Below, in pieces: positions 33,255 to 42,220 of a DNA stretch of 64,000 nt. Both the position numbers and the translations under genes were made by a program. Below the pieces are notes generated by a model, which saw only the letters and a program-made list of their open reading frames with translations, had not been told where the DNA came from and did not search any database. Position 1 is the stretch's first letter. Each line of letters opens with the position of its first letter. Origin of the DNA: CAKRJP01 sp963589425 (GTDB lineage Bacteria; Bacillota; Clostridia; Lachnospirales; Lachnospiraceae); contig CAVAKZ010000003.1 in assembly GCA_963589425.1 (NCBI GenBank), forward strand, positions 36,354 to 100,353, given 5' to 3'.

Positions 33255-34352
33255 ATGACAAAGTTGACATTGAGGAATTATCCTCAGGATACAACCACGG
33301 TGTTGGATAATGAATTTATAGATAAATATATGGCCCAGGCCAATGGAGAGTATGTGAAGGTTTATCTTCTTCTCCAACGTTATATGAATCGCTCCACAGA
33401 GCTTTTGTCGGTAGCCCAGATGGCAGACCGCCTAGAGTGTACCGAGAAAGATGTAACCCGGGCGCTCAAATATTGGAAGAAACAGGGTCTCTTAGACTAC
33501 GAAGAGGCTAATGAATCGCAGGCAGGGGAAGGTTTAAGTGAGGATCAGGCCCTTTTAGATCAAGCAGGAGAAAGCTTGCTTCCAAAAACAGAAGAACCCT
33601 CTAAAAACGATCTTTCCCAAGAGTTGCCTTCTTTGCTAATACCAGAGAAGGAGGCAGAATCTGCAAAAACCAATAATGATATTTTGAACTATCGAAGCCG
33701 CAAGGATCAGGCTGTTTTGAAAGAACGCCTTTATGTGGCTGAACAGTATCTGGAGAAGACTTTGACTTCCAGGGAAGTTGATACCATTGCCTACTTCCTT
33801 GAAAAGTTAAATCTGTCAGAGGATTTAATCGATTATCTTATTGAATCCTGCGTGGAGGCAGGCCATAAGAGTATGCGTTATATTGAGAAGGTGGCGATTT
33901 CCTGGCATGAACAGGGGATTAAGACCGTAAAACAGGCAAAAAGTTGCTCGCAAGTTTATAATACTGCCTGCTATTCGGTATTGAATGCTTATGGAATCAA
34001 GAACCGAGCTCCTGTAGCTGCAGAGATTAACTTTATCCGCAAGTGGACCCAGGAGTATGCATTTTCCTTGGATATTATTTTGGAAGCATGTACCAGAACC
34101 ATGCAGACCATCCATAATCCAAGCTTTGAATATACCGATTCCATCTTAAAGAAATGGTTCAATAAGAAGGTTCATTCTCTTAAAGACGTGGAAGCTCTGG
34201 ATGCAGAATATTTAAAAAATAAGAGTAGGCAGGCTAATGAGAAAAAGGAGGCCAGCCTTCCGGCAAAGAAGACAGCTAAGACTAAGTTTAATAACTTTGA
34301 TGAGAGAGAATATAATATGAGTGACCTAGAGCGGCGTTTGGTACAGCAATAA
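33255..34352 (+). CDS. DnaD-domain replication initiation protein
   Basis: The 365-residue protein has a winged-helix N-terminal part (about 20-85, LSVAQMADRLECTEKDVTRALKYW), an acidic variable linker and two DnaD/DnaB_2-type helical domains (about 150-225, LTSREVDTIAYFLEKLNLS; about 240-315, APVAAEINFIRKWTQEY). Proteins of this type act with DnaA and DnaI to open DNA and load the replicative helicase in Firmicutes. The helicase-loader gene follows after 23 bases. GAGGAG lies about 12 bases before ATG 33255. Control by DnaA is suggested by the boxes upstream. Confidence 0.88.
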   Translation: MTKLTLRNYPQDTTTVLDNEFIDKYMAQANGEYVKVYLLLQRYMNRSTELLSVAQMADRLECTEKDVTRALKYWKKQGLLDYEEANESQAGEGLSEDQALLDQAGESLLPKTEEPSKNDLSQELPSLLIPEKEAESAKTNNDILNYRSRKDQAVLKERLYVAEQYLEKTLTSREVDTIAYFLEKLNLSEDLIDYLIESCVEAGHKSMRYIEKVAISWHEQGIKTVKQAKSCSQVYNTACYSVLNAYGIKNRAPVAAEINFIRKWTQEYAFSLDIILEACTRTMQTIHNPSFEYTDSILKKWFNKKVHSLKDVEALDAEYLKNKSRQANEKKEASLPAKKTAKTKFNNFDEREYNMSDLERRLVQQ

Positions 34353-34375
34353 CAGTAGTAGCAAGGAGTAATTAT

Positions 34376-35389
34376 ATGGCCTTATCTAATTCCCAGTATG
34401 ACCGACTTATGCGATCCTATGAGCAGCGACAACTAGATAATGAACGGGACCAGAAAGTTCGCTATGAGGAAGCTGTGAAAAAAATCCCTGAGATTGCACA
34501 GATTGACAATCAGATTGCTTCCCTCAGTGTTTCTAGGGCCAAGGCTCTTCTTTTCGAAGGAGCCAAAGATATTGGAAATCTAAAAGAAGAAATTGAAGCC
34601 CTTTCTCTTAAAAAGAAAAAAGCCCTGGCAGCGGCAGGATTCCCGGAGAATTATCTGGAGGAACATTATACCTGTCCTGATTGTAAGGATACCGGCTATA
34701 TTGGCAGCCAGAAGTGTCACTGTTTAAAGAAGGCTATAGGAGACCTTTTGTATACCCAGTCCAATCTGAAAGGAATTTTAGAAGAAGAGAACTTTGAACA
34801 TTGCTGCCTGGACTATTACTCCAGCAACCACATAGATCCTATGACCGGGCGGTCCTCTTTGGATGCTATGAAAACTGCTTTAAAAACTTGTCGTAGATTT
34901 GTTGATAACTTTTCTACAGAGTTTCACAATATATACTTGTATGGAGACACAGGAGTGGGAAAGACCTTTCTCTCTCATTGTGTGGCCAAGGAGCTGATGG
35001 ACCAATCTCGCTCGGTAATTTATCTTACCTCAGATCAGCTCTTTAAGATATTTTCAAAAAATGTCTTTGGAGGGCGGGATGAAAAGGAAGAAGAAGCCTA
35101 TCAATATATCTATGACTGTGAGCTTTTGATCATTGATGATCTTGGAACAGAAAGTCCCAACTCTTTTAGTATCTCACAACTCTTTGTATGTTTAAATGAG
35201 CGGATTCTTCGAAAAAAATCTACCATGATATCCACCAACCTAGCGTTGGAAGATATAAAGAACATTTATTCCGAAAGGATTTTCTCCCGGATCAGCAGTG
35301 ATTATACTATACTGCGTCTGACCGGCGACGATATCCGTGTCCAGAAAAAATTACTTAACCTTGGAGGTACAAAAAATGTTACGACGTAA
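34376..35389 (+). CDS. DnaC/DnaI-type replicative helicase loader
   Basis: The 337-residue AAA+ protein has an N-terminal coiled region, a zinc-binding segment (CPDCKDTGYIGSQKCHC near 102-118) and an ATPase core with Walker A YGDTGVGKTFL near residue 195, Walker B LLIIDDLGTE and a sensor region MISTNLALEDI. It should load the DnaB/DnaC-type helicase at the origin together with the DnaD-like protein encoded before it. AAGGAG precedes ATG 34376. The end of the gene overlaps the start of prs by 14 bases. Confidence 0.93.
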   Translation: MALSNSQYDRLMRSYEQRQLDNERDQKVRYEEAVKKIPEIAQIDNQIASLSVSRAKALLFEGAKDIGNLKEEIEALSLKKKKALAAAGFPENYLEEHYTCPDCKDTGYIGSQKCHCLKKAIGDLLYTQSNLKGILEEENFEHCCLDYYSSNHIDPMTGRSSLDAMKTALKTCRRFVDNFSTEFHNIYLYGDTGVGKTFLSHCVAKELMDQSRSVIYLTSDQLFKIFSKNVFGGRDEKEEEAYQYIYDCELLIIDDLGTESPNSFSISQLFVCLNERILRKKSTMISTNLALEDIKNIYSERIFSRISSDYTILRLTGDDIRVQKKLLNLGGTKNVTT

Positions 35390-36560
35390 TGATCGCAAAC
35401 TGGAAAATATTCCTGCAGGACCTATAGGCATTATCGCCATTGATGGCTGCCAGGTTATGGGAAATAAGGTAAACAACTACCTGGTACAGTGGAGACATGA
35501 AGATGGTCCCGAATTCAAGAATGACATTGTTTTTAGCGGATATGAGAAAGATAATTACCTAATTCAGGCAAAACTTCCAAGATTTGGTTCTGGTGAGGCA
35601 AAGGGAAGTATTGAGGAATCAGTAAGAGGTAGAGATATTTATATTATGGTAGATGTATGTAATTATAGTCTTACCTACAATATGAATGGACACGAAAATC
35701 ATATGTCCCCGGATGATCATTATCAGAATTTGAAGCGTGTAATTGCTGCTATTGGCGGAAAAGCCAAGAGAATTACAGTTATTATGCCCTTCTTATATGA
35801 AAGTCGTCAGCACAAGAGAAGCAGCAGAGAATCTTTGGACTGTGCTCTGGCTTTGCAGGAATTGGTAGGAATGGGTGTAGATAATATTATTACCTTTGAT
35901 GCCCATGACCCAAGAGTACAGAATGCAATTCCCTTACACGGTTTTGAGACAGTACGACCGACTTATCAGTTTGTGAAGGCTCTGCTTCGTAATTTTACTG
36001 ACTTAAAGGTGGACAGTGAACATATGATGGCTATCAGTCCGGACGAGGGTGCCACAGAAAGAGCAGTATACCTTGCCAATGTATTGAATCTGGATATGGG
36101 TATGTTTTACAAGAGAAGAGACTATACCAAGATTGTAAATGGACGCAACCCTATTGTGGCTCATGAATTTTTGGGATCTTCTGTGGAAGGAAAGGATGTC
36201 ATCATCCTAGACGATATGATTTCTTCAGGAGATAGTATCTTGGATGTAGCCCGTCAGTTGAAGCAGCGTAAGGCAAAGAGGGTTTTTGCAGCGGCAACCT
36301 TTGGACTTTTTACCAATGGCTTGGCGAAATTTGATGAGGCTTATGAAGAAGGCATTATCGATGCAGTGCTGACTACAAATCTGATTTATCAGACACCGGA
36401 GCTTTTAGAGCGTCCTTACTACATCAGCTGCGGCATGAGTAAGTATGTGGCATTATTGATTGATACCTTGAATCACGATGGTTCTATCAGTGATATATTA
36501 AATCCAAGCGAGCGTATTCAGGATGTAACTACTCGTTATAAAAACGGAGAGACCATTTAG
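35376..36560 (+). CDS. prs: Ribose-phosphate pyrophosphokinase, long divergent form
   Basis: The 394-residue protein makes PRPP from ribose-5-phosphate and ATP. Recognised segments are ESVRGRDIYIMVDVC, YESRQHKRSSRES (matching the ARQDRK region), ITFDAHDPRVQNAI (the metal-binding DLHA region) and the PRPP loop VIILDDMISSGDSILD. Standard Prs is about 315 residues; the N-terminal and inserted segments are extra. GGAGG lies eight bases before ATG 35376, which is inside the end of the helicase-loader gene, so the two are translationally coupled. Confidence 0.88.
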   Translation: MLRRNDRKLENIPAGPIGIIAIDGCQVMGNKVNNYLVQWRHEDGPEFKNDIVFSGYEKDNYLIQAKLPRFGSGEAKGSIEESVRGRDIYIMVDVCNYSLTYNMNGHENHMSPDDHYQNLKRVIAAIGGKAKRITVIMPFLYESRQHKRSSRESLDCALALQELVGMGVDNIITFDAHDPRVQNAIPLHGFETVRPTYQFVKALLRNFTDLKVDSEHMMAISPDEGATERAVYLANVLNLDMGMFYKRRDYTKIVNGRNPIVAHEFLGSSVEGKDVIILDDMISSGDSILDVARQLKQRKAKRVFAAATFGLFTNGLAKFDEAYEEGIIDAVLTTNLIYQTPELLERPYYISCGMSKYVALLIDTLNHDGSISDILNPSERIQDVTTRYKNGETI

Positions 36561-36662
36561 GACTTGCAAAAAAGGGTTTGCAAACAATGCTTGTAAGAGT
36601 TGACATTATGTCGGGGGACTTGCCCCGCTTGTTTATAAAAAAATGCAAAAAGGAGAAGAGAC

Positions 36663-38105
36663 ATGGCAAAAGATAAGAAATTAGTCAAAAACATTACACC
36701 ACGTGACGTGGATTTCGCACAGTGGTACACCGACGTTGTTAGAGAGGCTGAGCTTTGCGATTATTCCAGCGTAAAGGGATGTTTAAACTATCTGCCAAAT
36801 GGCTATGCCATCTGGGAGAGAATTCAGGCTGACTTAGACAGACGTTTTAAAGAAACCGGAGTAGAGAATGTATATCTGCCGTGTCTGATTCCAGAAAGCC
36901 TTCTTCAGAAAGAAAAGGATCATATTGAAGGATTTGCACCGGAAGTTGCCTGGGTAACCCACGGAGGAACTGAGAAACTTCAGGAGAAGATGTGTATCCG
37001 CCCGACTTCTGAGACCTTATTCTGCGATCTTTGGGCAAGAACCGTGCAGTCTTACAGAGATCTTCCAAAGGTATGGAACCAGTGGAACTCAGTACTTCGT
37101 TGGGAGAAGACTACAAGACCCTTCCTTCGTTCCAGAGAATTCTTGTGGCAGGAGGGTCATACTATCCATGCAACCTATGAAGAAGCTGAGGAGCGAACCA
37201 TCCAGATGTTCCATGTATATGAGGATTGCTACCGTGAGACAATGGCAATTCCTTTCGTATCCGGAAGAAAGGCAGAGCATGAAAAGTTTGCAGGAGCCCA
37301 GGATACCTATACCATTGAAGCTCTGATGCATGATGGTAAGGCATTACAGTCAGCTACCAGCCACTTCTTCGGAAGCGCCTTCCCAGACGCATTTGGTATC
37401 AAATACGTGGATAAGGATGGCAAATTAAAGAGCGTATATGAGACATCCTGGGGATGGTCTACCAGAAGTATCGGAGCCCTTATTATGGTACACAGTGACG
37501 ATGATGGCTTGGTATTGCCCCCTCATGTTGCACCGATCGAGTGTCGCGTGATTCCGGTTGCCCAGCACAAGGAAGGGGTCTTAGACCGTGCAAATGACTT
37601 GTTGGCAGAATTAAAGGCAGCAGGATACCGTGTAAATATTGATGACTCAGAGAAGAGCCCGGGATGGAAGTTCTCCGAGCAGGAGATTGTAGGAATTCCT
37701 ACCCGTATCGAGATCGGACCAAAGGATATTGAGAATAATCAGGCGGTTATCGTTCGAAGAGATACCCGTGAGAAGTATTTTGTTCCTTTGGATGAGATTG
37801 CTGTAAAGCTTCGTGAAATCTTAGAGCAGATGCAGGAAGACATGTATCAGCGTGCAGTGGAATTCCTTCAAAGCCATATTGATACAGCTACTAACATGGA
37901 CGAGATGAAGGAAAAATTTAATGCCAACAGAGGTTTTGTAAAAGCTTGCTGGTGCGGAAATCCTGAATGTGAGGATGAAGTAAAGGCGGCCACAGGCGGA
38001 GCAGCAACCAGATGTCTGATTGAAGATGAAGAAATGATCTCCGACAGCTGTATTTGGTGTGGAAAGCCGGCAAAACACATGGCATACTGGGGAAAATCTT
38101 ACTAG
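36663..38105 (+). CDS. proS: Prolyl-tRNA synthetase, archaeal/eukaryotic type
   Basis: The 480-residue class II enzyme lacks the editing insertion of the long bacterial ProRS. Motif 2 is seen around WEKTTRPFLRSREFLWQEGHT and the C-terminal zinc domain has CWCGNPECE followed by CIWCGKPAKHMAYWGKSY, ending in the family's Tyr. AAAAGGAG precedes ATG 36663. It follows prs after about 100 bases and overlaps nothing; the CCA-adding enzyme gene starts eight bases later. Confidence 0.96.
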   Translation: MAKDKKLVKNITPRDVDFAQWYTDVVREAELCDYSSVKGCLNYLPNGYAIWERIQADLDRRFKETGVENVYLPCLIPESLLQKEKDHIEGFAPEVAWVTHGGTEKLQEKMCIRPTSETLFCDLWARTVQSYRDLPKVWNQWNSVLRWEKTTRPFLRSREFLWQEGHTIHATYEEAEERTIQMFHVYEDCYRETMAIPFVSGRKAEHEKFAGAQDTYTIEALMHDGKALQSATSHFFGSAFPDAFGIKYVDKDGKLKSVYETSWGWSTRSIGALIMVHSDDDGLVLPPHVAPIECRVIPVAQHKEGVLDRANDLLAELKAAGYRVNIDDSEKSPGWKFSEQEIVGIPTRIEIGPKDIENNQAVIVRRDTREKYFVPLDEIAVKLREILEQMQEDMYQRAVEFLQSHIDTATNMDEMKEKFNANRGFVKACWCGNPECEDEVKAATGGAATRCLIEDEEMISDSCIWCGKPAKHMAYWGKSY

Positions 38106-38113
38106 GAAAACAC

Positions 38114-39430
38114 ATGAAAATTAACTTACCGGAAAAAGTGAATCAGATTATACATAAGCTGCAGGCAAATGGCTATGAGGCCTATGCAGTGGGAGGTTGT
38201 GTCAGAGACTCTTTATTAGGCAGGGTGCCTGGGGATTGGGATATTACTACATCGGCCCTGCCTGATGAGACTAAGGCCTTATTTTCCCATACTTTCGATA
38301 CAGGAATAGAGCATGGTACTGTGACGGTATTGCTTGATAAAGATAGCTTTGAGGTTACCACCTACCGTATTGATGGAAAGTATGAAGACAGCAGGCATCC
38401 TACAGAGGTTACCTTTACCAGAAGCCTTACAGAGGACTTGCTGCGGAGGGACTTTACCATTAATGCCATGGCTTATAATGATGACTCTGGGATTATTGAT
38501 AAGTTTGGTGGCTTTAAAGATCTGGCAGACCATCGGATAAGATGTGTTGGGAAAGCAGAGGAACGCTTCTCGGAGGATGCTTTAAGAATTCTCCGTGGAG
38601 TTCGATTTGCAGCCCAACTGGGATTTGACATTGACCCGGCTACTAAGGTGGGTATGCGAAAACTTGCTCCTAGCTTGGCTAATATCAGTGCGGAAAGAAT
38701 CCAGGTGGAGCTTATCAAGATGTTATGCGGCAAGAATCCGGAACGTATACAAGAGGCTTATGAACTTGGGATCACGAAGGTATTTCTTCCAGAATTTGAT
38801 CGAATGATGGAGACTCCCCAGGAAAATCCCCATCATATGTATTCGGTGGGTGAGCATACCATCCATGCCCTTTGCAATGTATCGGCAGACAAGATACTTC
38901 GCCTGACCATGCTTTTTCATGATGTGGGTAAACCGGTTATGAAAACCATAGATGAAGATGGAATCGCTCATTTCTGTGGACATCCTCTTCAGGGAGCTCG
39001 TATGACAAGGGAGATCATGCATCGCTTAAAATTTGACAATGATACCCTGAAAAAAGTTACAAGGCTGGTGGAGGTTCATGATTACCGGATGCCGGCTACC
39101 CATAAAAATGTACGTCGGGCAATGAATAAGATAGGAGAAGATTTGTTCCCCTACTATATTCAGGTGAGAAGGGCAGATGCCTTAGCGCAAAGCCATTATC
39201 AAAGACAGGAGAAGCTGGAAAATATTGATCGGATAGAAGCGATCTATAAGGAGATTCTTGCCCTTGGTCAATGTGTTTGTCTAAAGGATTTGGCGGTTAC
39301 CGGCAGTGATCTTATTGCAGCAGGCATGACACCGGGAAAAGAAATTGGTGAGACTTTAAGACGACTATTGGAGCTTGTCATCGAGGAACCGGAACTTAAT
39401 ACAAAAGAAGAACTTTTGAAGCGTTGTTAA
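38114..39430 (+). CDS. cca: CCA tRNA nucleotidyltransferase
   Basis: The 438-residue protein adds or repairs the 3' CCA of tRNA. It has the class II polymerase-beta head (AVGGCVRDSLLG and GDWDITTSA at about 22-45), LLRRDFTINAMAYN and RILRGVRFAAQLGFD, then an HD domain (LTMLFHDVGKP near 275). The frame is open 20 codons upstream, into proS, but ATG 38114 with AGGAAAA before it gives the normal start. This layout with an HD domain is typical of Firmicutes. Confidence 0.93.
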   Translation: MKINLPEKVNQIIHKLQANGYEAYAVGGCVRDSLLGRVPGDWDITTSALPDETKALFSHTFDTGIEHGTVTVLLDKDSFEVTTYRIDGKYEDSRHPTEVTFTRSLTEDLLRRDFTINAMAYNDDSGIIDKFGGFKDLADHRIRCVGKAEERFSEDALRILRGVRFAAQLGFDIDPATKVGMRKLAPSLANISAERIQVELIKMLCGKNPERIQEAYELGITKVFLPEFDRMMETPQENPHHMYSVGEHTIHALCNVSADKILRLTMLFHDVGKPVMKTIDEDGIAHFCGHPLQGARMTREIMHRLKFDNDTLKKVTRLVEVHDYRMPATHKNVRRAMNKIGEDLFPYYIQVRRADALAQSHYQRQEKLENIDRIEAIYKEILALGQCVCLKDLAVTGSDLIAAGMTPGKEIGETLRRLLELVIEEPELNTKEELLKRC

Positions 39431-39465
39431 AGAACTTCCTTCGTAAATTTGGGGATTTCCCAGGG

Positions 39466-39506
39466 GTGGCTGACAAGATATTGTATCTTGTTAAAGAAGA
39501 AGCCAC
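39466..39506 (+). other. Two-tier hairpin after cca
   Basis: GTGGCT (39466-39471) pairs with AGCCAC (39501-39506), and inside it ACAAGATA (39473-39480) pairs with TATCTTGT (39484-39491) around TTG. No T-run follows directly. It may help end cca transcription or be a structured RNA. Confidence 0.5.
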
Positions 39507-39556
39507 AAGAGGATGAAAAAACCTTGGAAAATCAAGGAAAACCGCGATTTTTTTAC

Positions 39557-39585
39557 TTGACAACCTATATAAAAATCGTTATAAC
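39557..39585 (+). promoter_or_regulatory. Promoter of hup
   Basis: TTGACA (39557-39562) and TATAAC (39580-39585) are separated by 17 bases, about 110 bases before the hup start. Confidence 0.8.
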
Positions 39586-39642
39586 TGATACATAGGCGCT
39601 TTCGCGGCTTGTTCAGGCGAAGGCCAGACGTATATCAGTTAT
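39581..39642. promoter_or_regulatory. Inverted repeat over the hup -10 element and leader
   Basis: ATAACTGATA (39581-39590) overlaps the -10 element and is the exact complement of TATCAGTTAT (39633-39642). Between them GCTTTCGC pairs with GCGAAGGC. It could be a two-site operator or a structured leader. Confidence 0.6.
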
Positions 39643-39693
39643 ATGTAGATATTGAGAGATCCTATGAAGACAATAAAGAGGAGGAAGTAATCC

Positions 39694-39966
39694 ATGAACA
39701 AAACTGAGTTAGTAGCAGCAATTGCAGATCGTGCTGAGATTTCCAAGAAGGATGCTGAGAAAGCTTTAAAGGCATTTGTTGACGTAGTAACAGAAGAACT
39801 TAAGAAGGACAATAAGGTACAGATCGTAGGTTTCGGAACATTCGAGACAAGTCAGAGAGCTGCAAGAGAGGGAAGAAATCCTCAGACTGGCAAGACTATG
39901 AAGATCGAAGCTTGCAAGGCTCCAAAGTTCAAAGCTGGTAAGGCTTTAAAGGATGCTGTTAACTAA
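39694..39966 (+). CDS. hup: HU family DNA-binding protein
   Basis: The 90-residue protein is a canonical bacterial HU: MNKTELVAAIADRAEISKK at the start, the GFGTFE turn at about 48 and the DNA-clasping arm with GRNPQTGKTMKI. It bends and compacts DNA as a homodimer. GAGGAGG precedes the ATG. It has a strong promoter and its own terminator, and stands at the head of the rqcP-divIC region as in many clostridia. Confidence 0.97.
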   Translation: MNKTELVAAIADRAEISKKDAEKALKAFVDVVTEELKKDNKVQIVGFGTFETSQRAAREGRNPQTGKTMKIEACKAPKFKAGKALKDAVN

Positions 39967-39996
39967 TCGTTTTCGATAGTTGCATGATAAAAGAAG

Positions 39997-40024
39997 GCAG
40001 GGAGTTTTATGCTCTCTGCTTTTT
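39997..40024 (+). terminator. Terminator of hup
   Basis: GCAGGGAG (39997-40004) pairs with CTCTCTGC (40012-40019) with one G-U pair, followed by five T. Confidence 0.8.
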
Positions 40025-40074
40025 ATATATCTGTAAGTATCTATGGTCTGTTTTTATATAAAAGGAGATATAAA

Positions 40075-40314
40075 ATGAGATTAGATAAGTTTTTGAAGGT
40101 GTCCCGGTTGATTAAGCGTCGGACGGTGGCAAATGAGGCTTGTGATGCTGGCCGTGTGTTAGTCAATGGAAATGTGGCTAAGGCTTCTGTGAAGGTAAAA
40201 CCGGGAGATGTGATAGAGATTCAATTTGGCGTGAAGACTGTGAAGGTGGAAGTGTTGGATATTAAAGACACTACAAAGAAGGAAGAAGCCGGAGAACTAT
40301 TTAAATATTTATAG
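40075..40314 (+). CDS. rqcP: S4-domain RNA-binding protein RqcP (YabO)
   Basis: The 79-residue protein is almost entirely an S4 domain: MRLDKFLKVSRLIKRRTVAN, then GRVLVNGNVAKAS, VKPGDVIEI and a DTTKKEEA end, matching B. subtilis YabO/RqcP as I recall it. RqcP binds the 50S subunit and supports alanine tailing by RqcH in ribosome quality control. ATG 40075 lies behind AAAGGAG. The order HU-rqcP-divIC is the conserved one, but the yabP and yabQ genes usually found between are missing. Confidence 0.93.
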   Translation: MRLDKFLKVSRLIKRRTVANEACDAGRVLVNGNVAKASVKVKPGDVIEIQFGVKTVKVEVLDIKDTTKKEEAGELFKYL

Positions 40315-40422
40315 AATCTAGAGAGAAGTTCTTGAATTTGATTCCGAAAAAAGATATGATAGAAATGATTTAGAAATTAAGGTCGGTAGGGGTTCCGGCT
40401 AATTAATAAGGGTGAGTATAAG

Positions 40423-40749
40423 ATGAGTAAGAATAGACACAGAAGGTCGGGGAAGAGAAGGTCCGGCAGACGGGCTTCTGGCCAGACAATCAGTGTGCTG
40501 AGCATTTGTGCAGTTGTGCTCTTGTTGATCGTTATGGTATCTGTAAGCAGTATGACATTGCAGGCTAAGGATAAATCTTTGGCGTCTCAGGAGACGGAAC
40601 TAAAAGAACAGATTGAGACAGAGAAGACCCGCTCGGAAGAAATCGATGAGTTGGAAGACTACGTAGGTACAGATGAATATATCGAGAGCGTGGCCAAGGA
40701 AAAGTTGGGATTGGTACACGAGGGAGAGATCGTGTTTAAGTCAGAATAA
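40423..40749 (+). CDS. divIC: Septum formation initiator DivIC/FtsB family
   Basis: The 108-residue protein has a very basic N-terminus (residues 1-20), one membrane segment (about 24-45), a coiled coil (about 48-80, with ETELKEQIETEKTRSEEIDEL) and the closing FtsB-type segment YIESVAKEKLGLVHEGEIVF. It is a bitopic component of the divisome. The ribosome binding site is GGGTGAG. A terminator hairpin follows immediately. Confidence 0.9.
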   Translation: MSKNRHRRSGKRRSGRRASGQTISVLSICAVVLLLIVMVSVSSMTLQAKDKSLASQETELKEQIETEKTRSEEIDELEDYVGTDEYIESVAKEKLGLVHEGEIVFKSE

Positions 40750-40755
40750 TCAAGG

Positions 40756-40786
40756 GGCTTTAGGAAGATATTCCTGAAGCCTTTTT
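40756..40786 (+). terminator. Terminator after divIC
   Basis: GGCTTTAGGAA (40756-40766) pairs with TTCCTGAAGCC (40771-40781) with one G-U pair around GATA, followed by five T. It ends only 19 bases before tilS, so tilS transcription depends on read-through or an internal promoter. Confidence 0.85.
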
Positions 40787-40804
40787 GTGTACTGGGAGTT
40801 ACTT

Positions 40805-42220
40805 ATGTATGACAAAGTAAAAAGATACATAGAAGAAGAGGGAATGCTGAACAAGGGAGACCGGTTGGTGGTTGGCATTTCCGGTGGGGCGGATTCTGTA
40901 TGCCTGACCCATATTTTGTGGAGACTTCAAAAAGAGTACGGTTTGGTCCTGGTTGCTGTTCATGTGCACCACGGACTTAGGGGAGAGACTGCTAAGGCGG
41001 ATGCAGAATTTTCAGAAAGATTTTGTGAAGAACTTAAGATTCCTTTTTACTTATATCGTGAAGATGTAAAAGCCTATGCCAAACAACAGGGACTTACGGT
41101 GGAGGAAGCAGGGAGGAACGTGAGACGTCGTGTTTTTGAGGAAGTGGCAGCATCCTTAGGAGAGGGTATATCGGGCAAGGCAAAAATTGCCCTGGCTCAT
41201 CATAAAAATGACAATGCAGAGACTTTGCTGTGGAATCTGTGTCGTGGCAGCGGCCTTCGCGGTATGGGAGGGATTTCTCCTGTGGAGGGAAATTATATTC
41301 GGCCCCTTCTTGGAGTGAATCGCCAGGAAATTGAAGATTATTTAAGGCGAGAAAAGCTTTCCTACCGGACAGATGAAAGTAATCTGGAGGATCATTATAC
41401 CAGAAATAAAATTAGACACCATGTTCTTCCTTACTTGGAAGAAGAGTTAAACTGGCAGACAGTAGACCATATATCAGAACTTACAAGACAAATGCGAAGT
41501 TTAGATGCCTATGTTTATAGACAGGTGGAAAAAGAATTAGCTATTTGTTTCAAAATAATAGAAGAAAAAAAAGAAGATAAAAAAGAAGAAAAGGAATATA
41601 AGAAGGGTCTGCTGTTAAAAACCCCTTTTGAACAGGTGGATGAGGCCTTAAAACCCTACCTATTTCGTGAAGTGATTGGGAGAATGACAGGAAAACAAAA
41701 GGATATTACAGGAAGGCATATAGAAATTCTGGGAGATCTGATAGGTCGCCAGGTAGGAAGACGAGTGGAGCTGCCCTATGGACTGAAAGTAAGGAGAGTC
41801 TATGAAGGCCTAGAATTTGAGGTGGGAACAAGCCATAGGCAAGTTTTAGAAGAATCTGAAAAACTATGGGCAATCCGTACATTTTCAAGGGAAGCCGGGC
41901 CTATATTATTTCCGAAAAGCACCTACACGAAATGGTTTGATTATGATATAATTAGCAATGCTGTTACGATTCGACACAGAACGACAGGAGATTACATTAC
42001 CATAAATAAAGAGGGAAGAACTCAGACATTGAAGCAATATTTCATTAATGAGAAGATCCCTAAGGAAAAAAGGGACCAGATTTGGCTGGTGGCTGACGGA
42101 CATCATATTTTATGGGTCGTGGGATATAGACAGAATCAATATTATCAAATAACAGAAGATACCAGCAAGGTGCTGGAGATTACATTTCGCGGAGGAGAGG
42201 ACAATGGCAGAGAGAATTAA
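40805..42220 (+). CDS. tilS: tRNA(Ile)-lysidine synthetase
   Basis: The 471-residue protein converts C34 of tRNA-Ile(CAU) to lysidine. The PP-loop is VVGISGGADSVCLTHIL near residue 25; the N-type ATPase runs to about 220, and the C-terminal TilS domain (about 370-470) has TIRHRTTGDYI and TLKQYFINEKIPKEKRD. ATG 40805 with GGGAG ahead is chosen over the in-frame GTG at 40787. A short Lys/Glu-rich insert (KKEDKKEEKEYKKG) lies near residue 260. The end overlaps hpt by 17 bases. Confidence 0.94.
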   Translation: MYDKVKRYIEEEGMLNKGDRLVVGISGGADSVCLTHILWRLQKEYGLVLVAVHVHHGLRGETAKADAEFSERFCEELKIPFYLYREDVKAYAKQQGLTVEEAGRNVRRRVFEEVAASLGEGISGKAKIALAHHKNDNAETLLWNLCRGSGLRGMGGISPVEGNYIRPLLGVNRQEIEDYLRREKLSYRTDESNLEDHYTRNKIRHHVLPYLEEELNWQTVDHISELTRQMRSLDAYVYRQVEKELAICFKIIEEKKEDKKEEKEYKKGLLLKTPFEQVDEALKPYLFREVIGRMTGKQKDITGRHIEILGDLIGRQVGRRVELPYGLKVRRVYEGLEFEVGTSHRQVLEESEKLWAIRTFSREAGPILFPKSTYTKWFDYDIISNAVTIRHRTTGDYITINKEGRTQTLKQYFINEKIPKEKRDQIWLVADGHHILWVVGYRQNQYYQITEDTSKVLEITFRGGEDNGREN

